Shown: in pieces, positions 40,619 through 52,855 of the stretch
Layout of the letters: each line of letters starts with the position of its first letter
Numbering within the stretch: position 1 is the stretch's first letter
Assembly (NCBI GenBank): GCA_029216955.1
Contig: JANAVB010005598.1
Coordinates: 827,529 to 891,528, forward strand
Length of the DNA: 64,000 bases
Origin: Iris pallida
Lineage: Eukaryota; Streptophyta; Magnoliopsida; Asparagales; Iridaceae
Direction of reading: 5' to 3'
The notes under the pieces: model-generated
What the model was told of the DNA's origin: nothing
What the model saw: only the letters and a program-made list of their open reading frames with translations
Database searches by the model: none
Made by a program: the position numbers and the translations under genes

Positions 40619-41989
40619 TCGAACGATCCGTGCAGAGACGGAACGATCATTCAAATTAATCTGGTGAATTTCCAAACCCTGATTCTATGATCAAATTTCC
40701 CTCTTCCTTTGAAATTTTGATCGATTTGATCAAGAATTAACATCAATATTCAATTATTGCTTGTGTACCTATGGTGTTTGATGAATTTACTGAACCAACC
40801 TTGGCACCAATTCTGGACACGATAACAATGGTATCAGACTCCGAACACGAAGGTTCAGTGTTGACACGAAGACACGGTTAGCTACGTCCCGACACAGGTA
40901 TGATTTCTGACACTTCCCTCTAATTCTTGGTTTTGGATATAGTCTATGAATTTCGTGTCTATGTTGGTTGTTTGTATCAGACCTGGGACACTATGTGTAG
41001 TGTCGGTATCGGATTTGGACACCAGTCGTGTCAGTGTCCTGGCGATAAAGAGGAAGGATATTGGTTTTGGTACTGCAAGTATAGGTATTGGTATTGGTTA
41101 AGCTGCATGGAGAGAGGTTCTGTGGGTTAGCCGTTGAAGTCGAGATTCAAATTAAAGGTGAAGAAGATGTTATGATCCATTGGTGAAGAAGATGTTCTCA
41201 TACATTTACCACCCCCCTGTTGTTCATCTTCTGATGTTCAAAATTTTTAGAGGTGAAGAAGATGTTATGATCCATTGGTTGCATCTTCTGTTGTTCATGG
41301 CCGATCCATCGACCTTAAGAACATGTAACATATACTTACCACCCCCCCTCTGCTGCAAAATTCTCATTTTCTTCCCTATATATATCAGCAATCCATGATC
41401 AGCTTGTGACTTTGGAAAATTTTGAGATAGATATGTTGTAAAACTCGGTTAAGCATTGTATGCTGCAAAACTTGGTTAAGCATTGTAGGTATATCGAGCC
41501 AACAATCTTGATAGATCCTCCATTAAATTGAATGAGTGTATAGTTCCCCTTAGGCGATTATGACAACTAAACAAAGAAAGTATACTTTCCCCTTTATCCC
41601 TTCTTGATTCTTTTAAGGTTGGTGGCAAGTAAAAATGTTTTAGTAGAAAGTGATGAGTTCCCATTCATTTGCAACATGCTGTGGAGCTGGTGCCATTAAT
41701 TTTGCACTTTTTGCTAACTGTAGAGAAAATTAACATTGTATTATATGATGTCTGAATTCATACTTTAGATACCATTTTTTCTCGTCTTGTATTCTCATTT
41801 ATCCTTCAATTTCTTCTCTGTTTCTCTTTCTCGGCCAATGGCGAGGCACACAGTGCAGCCATTACTTGTCAGGAGAATTAGAATTAAGGAGAGGAGAGGA
41901 GAGGAGAGTAAAAAAAGGAAAAGAAAAAGGAAAAAAAGAAGAACAAGAATTTTTTTGGCAATGATGATTTGGCTGCTCCTTCAGATGGC

Positions 41990-42067
41990 GAGGCAGCTCC
42001 ATTGCAGCCATTTGTTGGAAGAAGGGATGATGAGAGTGGGGGTCCACCTCCAATTGTGAGTGAGTAA
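41990..42067 (+). other. Possible captured exon piece in the CACTA element
   Basis: One frame reads GEAAPLQPFVGRRDDESGG then PPPIVSE and a stop. A similar ATGGCGAGGCA..TGCAGCCATT segment occurs about 150 bp upstream (41838-41866), suggesting a local duplication. Source not recognised. Confidence 0.25.
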
Positions 42068-42533
42068 TCATGGACTGAAGCTGAATCTGAGCCTCTTTTC
42101 GCTAATTTATGTACCTCTTGGAGCTATTTATGTTATTATTTTCTCTGCTTATGTTATCAATTTCAGGCCAATGAACTGAAGAGAGAAGATCTTAAAGTTT
42201 CAAAGGTAATTTCTTTACTATTTTTTCAGTTATAGCTGTAAGCAAAGTGAGTGATCCATAACTAGCTTCAAGTTTGGCTTGAAAATTTGATATTGTTTGA
42301 CAATTTGTTGAGCAAGTTGAGCTTGGATTACTTAAGTTTATCATTTGGCACATGAAGGAACAAGCTTCATGCAAAGATAGCAAAATGCTTTACAAAAAGA
42401 AGATTATTAATTTCTGTTTGAAGCTAATCATGGCCAATCATGTAGCTTGAGTAACTCTTGCCAACATAAATAAATTAGTTTATATGGGTTTTATATCAGG
42501 CCAAGTATTCTCGGGTATATTTGACATGTGCAG

Positions 42534-42833
42534 TGGGTAGTAGTGAGATATGCATATTTCAATTTGGAACATATTAAAACGGCTATTAAGATCGCTAAGC
42601 AAGAGGGGGTTTCTAGCTCCATGGATTTGGCAAGCTTTGAGGTACGACATGAGGTTATGTTGACAGCATCTTTTTGTTCTTTCTTCTTTTTCAAATCTTT
42701 AACAAGGGTTGGCTCTGTTACCTGTATACAGATGGTTCGAAACTACAGGTCACAACTCATAGAACTCTTGGAGACTGGTAATATCGACCTCTGTTTCGCC
42801 AATAAGGATGAGGCTAGAGAGCTTATAAGGTGA
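42534..42833 (+). pseudogene. Captured PfkB-type carbohydrate kinase fragment
   Basis: Two exon pieces are separated by a GT-AG intron: 42534-42641 (encoding VVVRYAYFN, IKIAKQEG, SSMDLASFE) and 42732-42833 (MVRNYRSQL, ELLETGNIDLCFANKDEA). DLASFE-MVRNYR and NIDLCFANEDEA-like strings are characteristic of plant PfkB (ribokinase/adenosine kinase) family proteins. The piece ends at a stop at 42831, long before the family's ATP-binding and catalytic GAGD part, so no enzyme is possible. Retention of the intron shows capture from genomic DNA rather than from a transcript. Confidence 0.8.
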
Positions 42834-43082
42834 TTGACCACTCTTTTGCTGTGTAGATTATACCTATTTCTTTTTAAGTATTCTGTTAGAAGATGATTAT
42901 GAATCTGGCACGGACAAAGATTCGACACATTTTGCCACCTATTTTGGAGTGTCCTAGTGTAGTTTGGTGTCCTTGACATATTCGATAAGTGTCCGACACA
43001 ACGTGAGACATCTTTTTCTCAAAAGTTTTCTTTCATTTTAGCTTATGATTGTATTTGACTTCAGTTTTTGATGCATTTGCAG

Positions 43083-43374
43083 GTGATGTCTTCTTAATAA
43101 GCTCAAATGCTATGCAATATAATGCACCAGACACAATTTACTATCGGCAAGTAAGTATTATAACCTAATCTATATTCTATTTAAAGAATGATTTTGTTGG
43201 AAGTTTTGTCACATCGTACAATAATTTTTTTTTGTACAGGCACGGTCTATCCAAGAGCTTGCACAAAAAGACTTCAAGAGTTGGAGGCAAGAAAGTGACA
43301 ATGAGACAGAACCTCAGATTGTACGAAGGGGCAGGCCTCCAATGAAGAACACAATCAAACGGATGCTTGCTTGA
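43083..43374 (+). pseudogene. Captured bromodomain protein fragment
   Basis: Exon piece 43083-43150 encodes DVFLISSNAMQYNAPDTIYY, the C-terminal half of a plant bromodomain including the asparagine of the acetyl-lysine pocket (YNAPDT). After a GT-AG intron, 43240-43374 encodes ARSIQELAQKDF, then an acidic stretch and VRRGRPPMKN, an AT-hook-like motif, and ends at a stop. Plant bromodomain proteins have this order. The first half of the domain is missing, so it is a fragment joined downstream of the kinase piece. Confidence 0.85.
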
Positions 43375-43828
43375 AACAATTTTGGTAGTTGTAAATATAT
43401 ATATATATATATGTATTTGGATATTCTATTTTGAGAATGTAATGAAGATGTTGATATGTACTCTATTTTGAGAAATGTAATAAAGATGGTGATATATAAT
43501 GTTAAGTTTTTGGAATGTAATATATAATGTGCAGTATAGAGCGTTATAAATATGCTAATTTGAATAGTATAAATTGTTATAAATGTGCTGCATTGAGCCT
43601 TTACATATTATCTATTCATAACGTTTTAAGAATGTCCTGAATTGTGCACTATATATGAAATATTCATAATGCTTTTATTGAAACTATTCATGACGGTTTT
43701 TTTATGATGCTTTTAAAAAATATTTATAACACCCGTTTTCATAACGGTTGCTTTGAAAAAAAGCGTCATGGTTTGTCATTAATGACGCTTTTTAGCCGCC
43801 ATTAAAAGGGTTTTTTGTTGTAGTGTTC

Positions 43829-44329
43829 TCTATTCCATTTCCATAATTGCCTCTTATAACTGTCTTGAAAATTTGATTTCCTCTATTCCTTGTTGATTGA
43901 TCAATTTTGTCCTATTGTCCTTGTGTTATGTTTGATTTTTTTTCTGAGATAAATCATATGGGCTAGGTCACCTCAGTTATGAGATCTAGAATCTTCGATA
44001 GTCGTGTTAGCTAGCATAGTGAGGACATATAGTCAGATTTAGGACGTATTTCTCGGGTGTGGGAATTTAAGGTTTTTGCTGCCAAGCATGCGGCAATGCA
44101 AAAATTTTAAATACCATGATTCTAGAGATACGTGCCTTAGTCAAGGACTCTGTGATTATCGTAGCTTTGCTCACTAGCATGACGAAGATTCTGAGTATCA
44201 TAATTTTGGATAGATGCATATGATTGTCGAACTGTATGATTTGAGACTATGATTGTGAGGGTGTTTGACCTAGAAGGAGTACTACCATCATAAATTTCAA
44301 GGACAAAATTTTTCTAAGGAGGGTAGACT
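43829..44329 (+). mobile_element. Gypsy B internal 3' region with polypurine tract
   Basis: Non-coding remainder of B's internal region. It ends in a tract with CAAGGACAAAATTTTTCTAA and AGGAGGG immediately before the 3' LTR. No pol domain can be read, so the deletion of pol predates or accompanied formation of this element. Confidence 0.75.
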
Positions 44330-45841
44330 TGTAACACCTTGTTTTCTAAATAGGAGTAATTTTAAAATTTTGTAATTTTAATTATTTAATTATGATATTT
44401 AAATAATGATATGATTTTTGGTAATTTTTAATTATTTTAAAACTATTTAAAAATTATGACTTGTGATTTTGATATGTTGCTAGTGAAACCCTAGAGACTG
44501 CCTGACCTAGAGCCTAACCATGTAATTGTGATATTTATTTATCATTTCTAGCTTAGGAGTAATTTGGTCATTTTGACTTATTAGAATTATTTAATTAATT
44601 ATTGGATTGATGGTTGTTGATTTTGACTTTTACTAGTTGTGACTTAAGAGACTAACCTAGATGTTGACCCTAGCTATGGTGACTTGATTAGCATGGTGAA
44701 ACCCTAGTTTAACTTAAGTCAACCCTAGTTTAGTCATTTAGAATCAAGTTTGAAATATGAGGAATAATGAATAGGTTCATGACTTATGACTTATGACTTA
44801 TGATTTAATTCCATGACTTATAAAACTTGGCCCATGGACCATGACTTGAAACACTAACCCTAATTTTATCCTTTATGACCAGCCACCTAGGGATTCCCAA
44901 CCCTATAAAATCTCTCCTTCTATTGTTCTTGCCTCTTTTGTATCATTTCTCTATTTGGCAAAAACCAAGGTTTGTTCCCTTCTTCAAAATTTCTATTTTA
45001 TTTATTTATCCTCCTTTTTCATCTTAGTCTTTTGTATTGGGTTCTAAATGATGTTTATGGACTGTTTGTGGAGAGCTATTTTAGTTTGGGATCAATTTGG
45101 AGCATTTGGCTATCAAGAAGAACACCCCTCATTTGAAACATTTTCTTGCTATTTGCACCTGTAGGTAAAACTCCTCAAATTGTGCTAATATTTTATTTTT
45201 TTTTGCATATTAGGCTAGACCTAGGTGTCCCTAGCTATCCCTAGAATTTGGATAGAATTCGTGTCCGTTTGGTGTCCGTATCGGACACGTGTCATAGTGT
45301 ATATGTAGGTGTTTGATGAAATGCTTGAATGGATTAAATCTTTCTATTTTCTAAAACAAATTAAATTTTTGGAAAGCCCTTGAAGTATGTTTTCGAACCC
45401 CCACTGACTGAACACGAATTTGTGTCATTTTTGTGTCGGAAACGGCCGTGGATACGCTGTATGACACAACACACGTGTGCCCTAATGACAGGCACGGATT
45501 TCTCTCGTATTTGGACACGTGGACTAATGCCACTTGACACGAGAGTAGGGGCACCCTCTGTCACGATACCCCTTGAGTTTGACACGAATTCGTGTCGTGT
45601 CGAGGGAGCATGGACACGCACACGGGTTTTGTATAGCGTGCGTACAGTCAAAAAATCTTGACTGATACTCACTTCGTGTCCTTTATGGACACATCAGGGA
45701 CACTGTACAGGCACCCCACGACCTACCCCTACCCTGGCGAACACATATGCACGAGCATGAGGACGCTGGGATACTGTGTCGTGTCCACGAGCTCGTGTCC
45801 TTGCTGTACAGGACAGTGCTCGACCAGTGTCCTGTTCTTAG

Positions 45842-48800
45842 TGTAGCACCCAGTTTTCCAAATGAGGGTAATTTTGAAATTTCGTATTTGTAATTATTTT
45901 AATAATGATATTTAATTCATGATATGATTTTTGATGATTTTAAATTATTTCAAAATTATTTAAATCAATGACTTGTGGTTTTGACGTTTGCTAGTGAAAC
46001 CCTAGAGACTGTTTGACCTAGAGCTTAACCATGTGATTATGATATTTTAGTGTCATTTTTGGCCTAAGGATATTTTTGCATTTGACCTCTTTGAATTATT
46101 TTGATATTATTTTATTATTTATGATATTGTTTTGGGGTTATTTGAGTTGGGTTCGAATTTCAACTCAATCCGACTTGAAACGGGGACCCGGGGGTAGTTT
46201 GACTCTAGTGGGACCCACACACTAGTTAGGCATGGCCCACATGATATTAATTTTAGTCCACATGATAGAAATATTTTAGTTAGAGGTTAGACTAATTATT
46301 ATGGATAAGATTAGTGTGATTAGAGACTTTAGAATGACTAATTTAGCCCCAACCAATTAGCCCGTTCCTAATACTCATAGAATAGGTTAGTGGGGGCATT
46401 TTGGACCTTACATAATAAGACAAATAGCCTCATATGGCCAGCCACTTTGGGAGAGGATAGGCTCAAGTTTATTTCATTATTCTCATCCACACTCTCTCTC
46501 TTGTTCTTCCCCAAATTCCTAGAGAGCAATCCCTAGAAATTTCTCCACCAAATCCTTCCATTTCGCCACCAAATCTTCTTCTTTCCTTCTCCATTCTAGC
46601 CAAGGAGGAAGCTACCCAAGTTTGGGAGGATTCAGAGCTCGTTCGTGTCCTTTTGAAATCTCTATGTGTCGGTGTCGCTCCGGGAAGGCTTTTCTTCGAT
46701 TCGATCTACCGGGAGGTATAAATCCCTTCTCCTTTTTATTTCCTCATGCATATAGGTCTATTTTGAACCCATAGGAATGACCCCCATGGTTGTATCTCCA
46801 TTTGTGTCCATTTCGTGTCCATTTGGAGGTCATAGGAGTGTCCTTTGTGTTGTGGTTGTGTCCATGTGAAAAAATTCCAAATTTAGACACACTATGTGTT
46901 GTTGTTATGTATGAATGAATTATTACATGTTTAATCTCATATTTTTATATTGGAGATGTGTTCTATAGTGTCTCATATATATATATTAGTGTAGAGAGTG
47001 AGTTCTTGATATATTATGTTATATACTTGTGTTCTTTTGTCTCAAACTACCCAAATCCGTCATGATTTTTATCCACATTTTTAATTTCAGTCCTAACTTA
47101 GAAATATCATAACTTCTAGCTCAAAGCTCGGTTTAATCTCCCGTTTTTTTAAAAGAAGCATATTGAAGTTAGCTTTCCAAAAACATGTATTAATAGACCT
47201 AGTTCTTTCTGTAACTTTCTGGAGAATTATTTGAGTGTCAGCTGTACGAAAGACAAACGCGTTCTCGATGTTTTCGCAATTCCGGGAGTTTCCGGAAACG
47301 AAAACGCGATCCGTTTGAAGTTTCGGAAAGCTAACACATAGTTCTATAACATAATTTAATCCTAGATTTTAATTTATGCTGAGATGGTACAGTATTAATT
47401 ATTAGTAGGAGTTACTATTCGGCATATGTATTTTGTGCACCCTTGTGTGTAATATAATGTTCTATTTAATTTTAACCCATGTTAATGTATATACATTATG
47501 TAATTAAATAGAGAATGCAAGTATGAGTAAATGTTTAAATAAATGATGTATGAGGTATAAGTATCCTATCTAATGTAAGCATGTATAGATATGGCTTGTA
47601 ATGAATATGTAGGTTCCATAGTATGTAATGTATGGTGCATATAGTAGTGCAAGAGAATAAATGTATGGTGCATATAGTAGTACAAGAGAATAAATGAATG
47701 ATGAATGAATGCAAGCATGAATGTAATGTAATAATAGATGTAATGTATGCAATATACAAGTTAATGAGATGTAATGTTCTATGTTAACACAAATCCTATA
47801 TTACCTCATGTACCTCTTACACTATGTTGACACTATCACACTTGACACTTTGTTCACTTACACTTTGACACTCTTTGATATGTATAAACTATGTATGCCC
47901 ATTTAACCCTCACTTGCCCCTTTGTCTTGTTCACATACACACACATAGCCTCTTAAATAAGTATTTATGAATATAGTTAACTTAGCTATGTATGTATATT
48001 ATATATATGTTAGCATATTGTGTTGTAATATATAAGTTTATATAACCATTTAAAATGCCATGATTATAGACCTAATGTTGAATACCAATATATGCATGTG
48101 TATATATGTGTAGACATATATAGCATAAAGTAATAGATTACCTAGTGTATATCCAATATGAATTCTTGCCTATTTGAGTATTGAATAATTGCATGCTATA
48201 TAGAGTTGGGTGTATGTTGGCTTGTATAGCCTTGTATTGATGTGTGCTTGCTAGGATAGTCTTGGTTAGGCCTAGTAAGACTTGCTGGGTTAGGACATGA
48301 CCTAGTTTGACCTAGTTTGACTAGTGCAGTTGACCAGAGTTGACCAAGGGTTGACTTTGGCCTAGTTTAACCTAGATTCATGTAGAATACATTGTAGTGC
48401 TTTATATTACCCTTCTGGATATGTTGTGACTTGTGCTGTTCTAATTAGGAGCCAGACACCTCTCATCGGACAGTATCTTTACCTTGGACATTCAGATATC
48501 AGGCGAGTACATTCTCTGATCATTTCATATCCTGCTTAGAATTATTTTCTGCAGTAGATTACTTTACTTGTACTGTCACATTGGTCACACGGATTGGTAC
48601 TATATGGATCCCTTCTTGAGATGTTATCCTTAGGGAGCATCGGGTACTACATGTTCTGTGCGTTTCACTTACACGGCGTATCACTATGCTTCATTGGTTC
48701 TTTGATCACTTACGACATATACTCTTATGATCGTAGAGTCTTCCTGGAATCCTTATCCCATTTATGGGACTACTATGTATCACCTTCGGGGTCTACCACC

Positions 48801-49610
48801 CTTCGGAGGCTTATCACCTTCGAGGTCTACCACCCTTCGGAGGCTGTTACATAGCATCATAAAACATAACCTGGCTGGATCTTTGTATATTGATTGGGGG
48901 TACGAGGGAGTAGAATTGGACATGTGAATAATACACCAGTAGTATCTTATCAGAATCATTTCTTAGTGTCTTATCAGAATCATCCCAGGCCATTTACATG
49001 TTCATATTGTACTCTGACTCACTAGTCACTGCTAGTTCTCTATGTATAGTAGATATTTCTATTACAGTTCTCTCTCTGTTTATATACTGTACTTCTTTCA
49101 GTACCTGTATCTTACTTTACTGCATAATTATATTTTCTAACCTGCTATGATCTGTTGAGATGTACTGTACTCGCTCCTGTCCTGACTGGACCTGTTGATA
49201 AATTTTACAGATAGTCTGGAGGTTGCCTGCTAGCCTAGAGGAGACAGTAGAGGTTACATAGATAGCTAAGGTTTTTGCTTATAGTTTATTTTCAGTCATC
49301 TTGAGTTGTATTTTTGGATTACTGTATTTGGGTTTTGAGATGTATTCTGAGTTTGTATCTTAGACACTTAGACTTTTATTTGTTGTATCTCTTTTCGATT
49401 TTATGTTTTATCTATCTTCCTTTATGCTCTACCTTAGATGTGATTGAGTTTACATTCTACTATGTCACCCCCATTCGGGGAGTATAAACTGTTTAGTCTT
49501 ATACTGTTAGATGCATTGAGACCTAGGACAGCGTTCTACCGTCGACACTACGGCGTAGGCTGGGCGTTGTTACGTTCTCGTGTCCTAACTCTAGGGTGCG
49601 GGTCGTGACC
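45842..49610 (+). repeat. Gypsy C 5' LTR
   Basis: 3,769 bp, starting TGTAGCACCC and ending GTGACC where the 3' copy has GTGACA. It differs from the 3' copy by scattered single bases and by an extra ~85-bp stretch near 49325-49410. Confidence 0.93.
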
Positions 49611-52600
49611 CGTTTTAGTGGTGGCCCATACAGGTCGAGATTCGCATTAGTGCGATTTCATAGTAGCGCAACGACTTAGTTGTACTACTACGAGCCTGCT
49701 ATAGGATATATAAATTAAGATGTTAGGATGAGAGGATACTCAATCACTGTTAGGATTCCTTGAGAGATTTCTGGGATGACCCTTGAGAATCTCATTTTGA
49801 ATTTCGATTTAAACTCCTTTTCCTTGTTTTGATTCACCTTTTTCCTTGATTTGAATTTGATTTTGTGGATTCATTGTAGAACTTTGAATCCTGATATTAG
49901 TTGATAATTTTGATAAAATTTTGTAGTTGTTGATTTAATTTTGTATTTAGATTAATATTTTCAAATCCAAGGTACTCAATCACACTTAGGATTCTTTGAG
50001 AGATTTCTGGGACGACCCCTGAGAAACTCATTTTGAACTTCAATTGGAATTTCTTTTCCTCTTGTTTGGATTCACCCTCATTCCTTGCTATTGAATTTAA
50101 GCTTGATGGGTTCCTCTCGTTTGAACCGATGAGAAGGAACATATCTTCATTATTCTTTCTCGCCATTTTTCCCTTGCATTCTTATTTACCTCTTATCTTA
50201 AACTCTGTCTCATTACATTAATTACCTATATCTTGTCGTCCCTACCAGATGTACTTCGAAATTCTTGAATCTTCGTATCTTTTGTATGGGGAAGGCTAAG
50301 GAAGTGACGTAAATTATGTAGCTCAGAGAAGACGTAACTGGTTATTTTATGATGATCTAAAGGAAATCAAATGTGGAGTGTTCCATATGAAAACTTGAGA
50401 TAGAAATGTGGTAAAGGTCTCGAATAGAATAAGGAGATGTATACTGCCAATCTGGAAACAATTACATTTAAAGAAATTTTGGGGTTATGAGATAGTTTAT
50501 AGGTGTATTAAAAACTAATGAGGATATCAGAGGTCAACCTAGTTTTGAGAACTTAGAAAATCTTAGTTATTGATTCTGGGAAAAACTTTTACTCTGAGGC
50601 TATGTAGAAGGTTAGTAATGGAAAAGAGAAGTTAATTGTGTTTAATAAGGATATTAAACAAGATGTTGCGAGGAAATGACTAGGGATAGAGAGAACACAA
50701 AGTTATGAAAGTTTAGAGATTGTTGTAAAATATTTTTAGGAGAATAATATTCAAGGGTGTATGTCGAAGAAAATACGGAAGTTGATTTTATGATGAAAGA
50801 TAAGTTTTGTAAGGCCTAGAGATTTAACTTAAATAATATGAGGAGAACAATTTGAACAAGTTCAAGGAATTCGTAAACGGGATTTAGAGGTTTTGGGTCA
50901 AATTTAAGACAAGGTGAAAGAACTTGGAAATTTAAATAAATGGTTAATGTTGATTCCTAAATGTGAGGGTTGTGCTTCAAGAGTGATGTTGGGAAATTGG
51001 GAATTGCCTACGGTAGTCATGGTAAGGGTTTAAGTAAAGGTTAAATTTTCATATGGAGACTGGTGAGGTAAAGATATGATTGGCAAGTTATGACCAGATG
51101 AACTTAAGAGTATCAGAAGCAGATGACTAACTCGATCTTCATTATTTTGTGCATTAATTACCACCTCTTGAACTCCCACTTTCTAATTGAGATCCTTGAC
51201 GTTCCTTATCGTGACTTTGATATTCGGAATGTAATACTAGATGTTACCCTCCAACAAATCTTATATGCAAGACCTAGACGAGCTCACCTTCGTGTAGGTA
51301 TATCATGTCCCACTAAAACCCGTCTTCTTGTACTCTATTTTCTTGATATGATTTTCTTGTCAACTGGCTAAACTATAACCTCTACCATTATACTAAATTT
51401 CTTCTTATTTCAATTAGAAATCCAGCCTTGACTCAATTCTTTCGACCCGACATGTGATGGTGTTCTGCTTATTTCCTTAGATGCTTAACCTTGTACCTTA
51501 TCTGATTACTTGACCCGTTGGTTAAGAAACTTGGACTATGTAATTTATTTCATCATTACCACCCTTATATCTGGTGCTGCTAAATTAGCCTTAGTTTTGC
51601 AAGCTTATCTATTTTCGAGCTTGGTCATGACATATTTTATTGGGTGGCCATCCACTAACATATTGTCTAATCAGAACCGGTATATGATGGTCTGATCAAC
51701 CTATTGCACTTTGGTTCGCTTTTTCATGTATCAATCTACGAGAATGGAGACATAGTTAAACTTGACCCTAGAGTCTCATTCGCGACAGCCTTGACAATTC
51801 TCCTTAAAATCTTTTCATCGCCTATGAACCTCGTATTCGTACTCAGTCGAATTAAATTTAATCATGACCTGAACCTCCATCATTGGATGCTCGTGCTCAT
51901 ACTTTGATTTCATTGATTTCCCTTCTTGCCAAAATCTCATTTTATTCCGAAATTGATCAACTTAGTTCGTGTTAAGACAAAAATCTATTTGTGATTTGTT
52001 GTGCCTAAACTTTCAATTTTTGCCATTTTATGGAATAGTAACCTTTTAATAATTTCTTAGTTGCTTGTTAATGACCAATTTTTATATAGGATGGTAGACA
52101 GCCCTACAACCTTGATGATTGTTGTTCCCTTACCTTCCCAATTAGGACACCCTAGATTGTTTGTGTGTTGATACCATAGTACTGTTTTGACCTAGAATGA
52201 TAAGTGTACCTAGGTGAGACTTCCAACTGCTACGGTATGCCCTGACCTTGTATACTATTCCTTCAAATTGCATGATTTAGAAAAAAAAAATTTAGACCTT
52301 GATTATTGGGAAATAGGGACGTCACCCCATTAGTATCAGTTGTAGATATATATAGGTTAGTCCTTGATGTGGGGATGTGTGTCTATAAACATGTAGCTTA
52401 TGAGATTTATGAGAGATTATAGTATCAGCCTTGATAGGATGTACTAGTCTTTTGGTGAGTATAAATGTGTTATGAGAGATAGGGGCCTATATGTCTTAGT
52501 AATGCATCGTTCCTATGGTAATAGAATGTATTAATAGATGGTTAATAGGAAGATAATAGTTTGAGCATACCTATAGCCTATGATCAGTTCCTTTTCATCC

Positions 52601-52855
52601 TTAGTTAAGACCACTTTAAAATAGGTCCAGTCCCTTGGATATAGGTTCCAGTCCATATTTTATTGAAGTTTTATTACCCGCCGTACAGCAGAGCAGTATT
52701 GGAGGTATTCCTAGATTGACACTTTTTAGATGTCCGTTTATTATTCCAGTGTTAGGAAGTGTTACCTTAGATATTGGATAGGTTAGAGGCTCTAGAAGGA
52801 GTAGTACTATCGATCTTAAATTTCGAGGACGAATTTTTTTTAAGGTGGGTAGAGT
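49611..52855 (+). mobile_element. Gypsy C internal region, non-coding
   Basis: The block just after the LTR (TGGTGGCCCATACAGG, 49620-49635) is a primer-site candidate shared with A and B. The two copies of an approximately 130-bp segment, each with ACTCAATCAC and TTGAGAGATTTCTGGGA, lie about 245 bp apart. The rest holds only short random ORFs on both strands. Confidence 0.8.

Larger units (their letters stand above)
39900..43825. mobile_element. CACTA transposon with captured plant gene fragments
   Basis: 3,926 bp. The ends are CACTACAACAAAAAGACC and, inverted at the right, CACTACAACAAAAAACCC. The 3-bp TSD is TTC (39897-39899, 43826-43828). Subterminal TAATGACG / CGTCATTA-type repeats occur at both ends, as expected for CACTA (En/Spm). 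No transposase is recognised, so it is non-autonomous. It carries exon pieces of two plant genes with introns retained (42534-42833 and 43083-43374), plus a GC-rich block at 40320-40620. It sits inside the gag-pol region of gypsy B. Confidence 0.93.

Noticed and set aside
51123..51907. Several 60-80-codon ORFs in the internal region of gypsy C
   Set aside because: No gag or pol motif, and each is short and isolated in AT-rich sequence.
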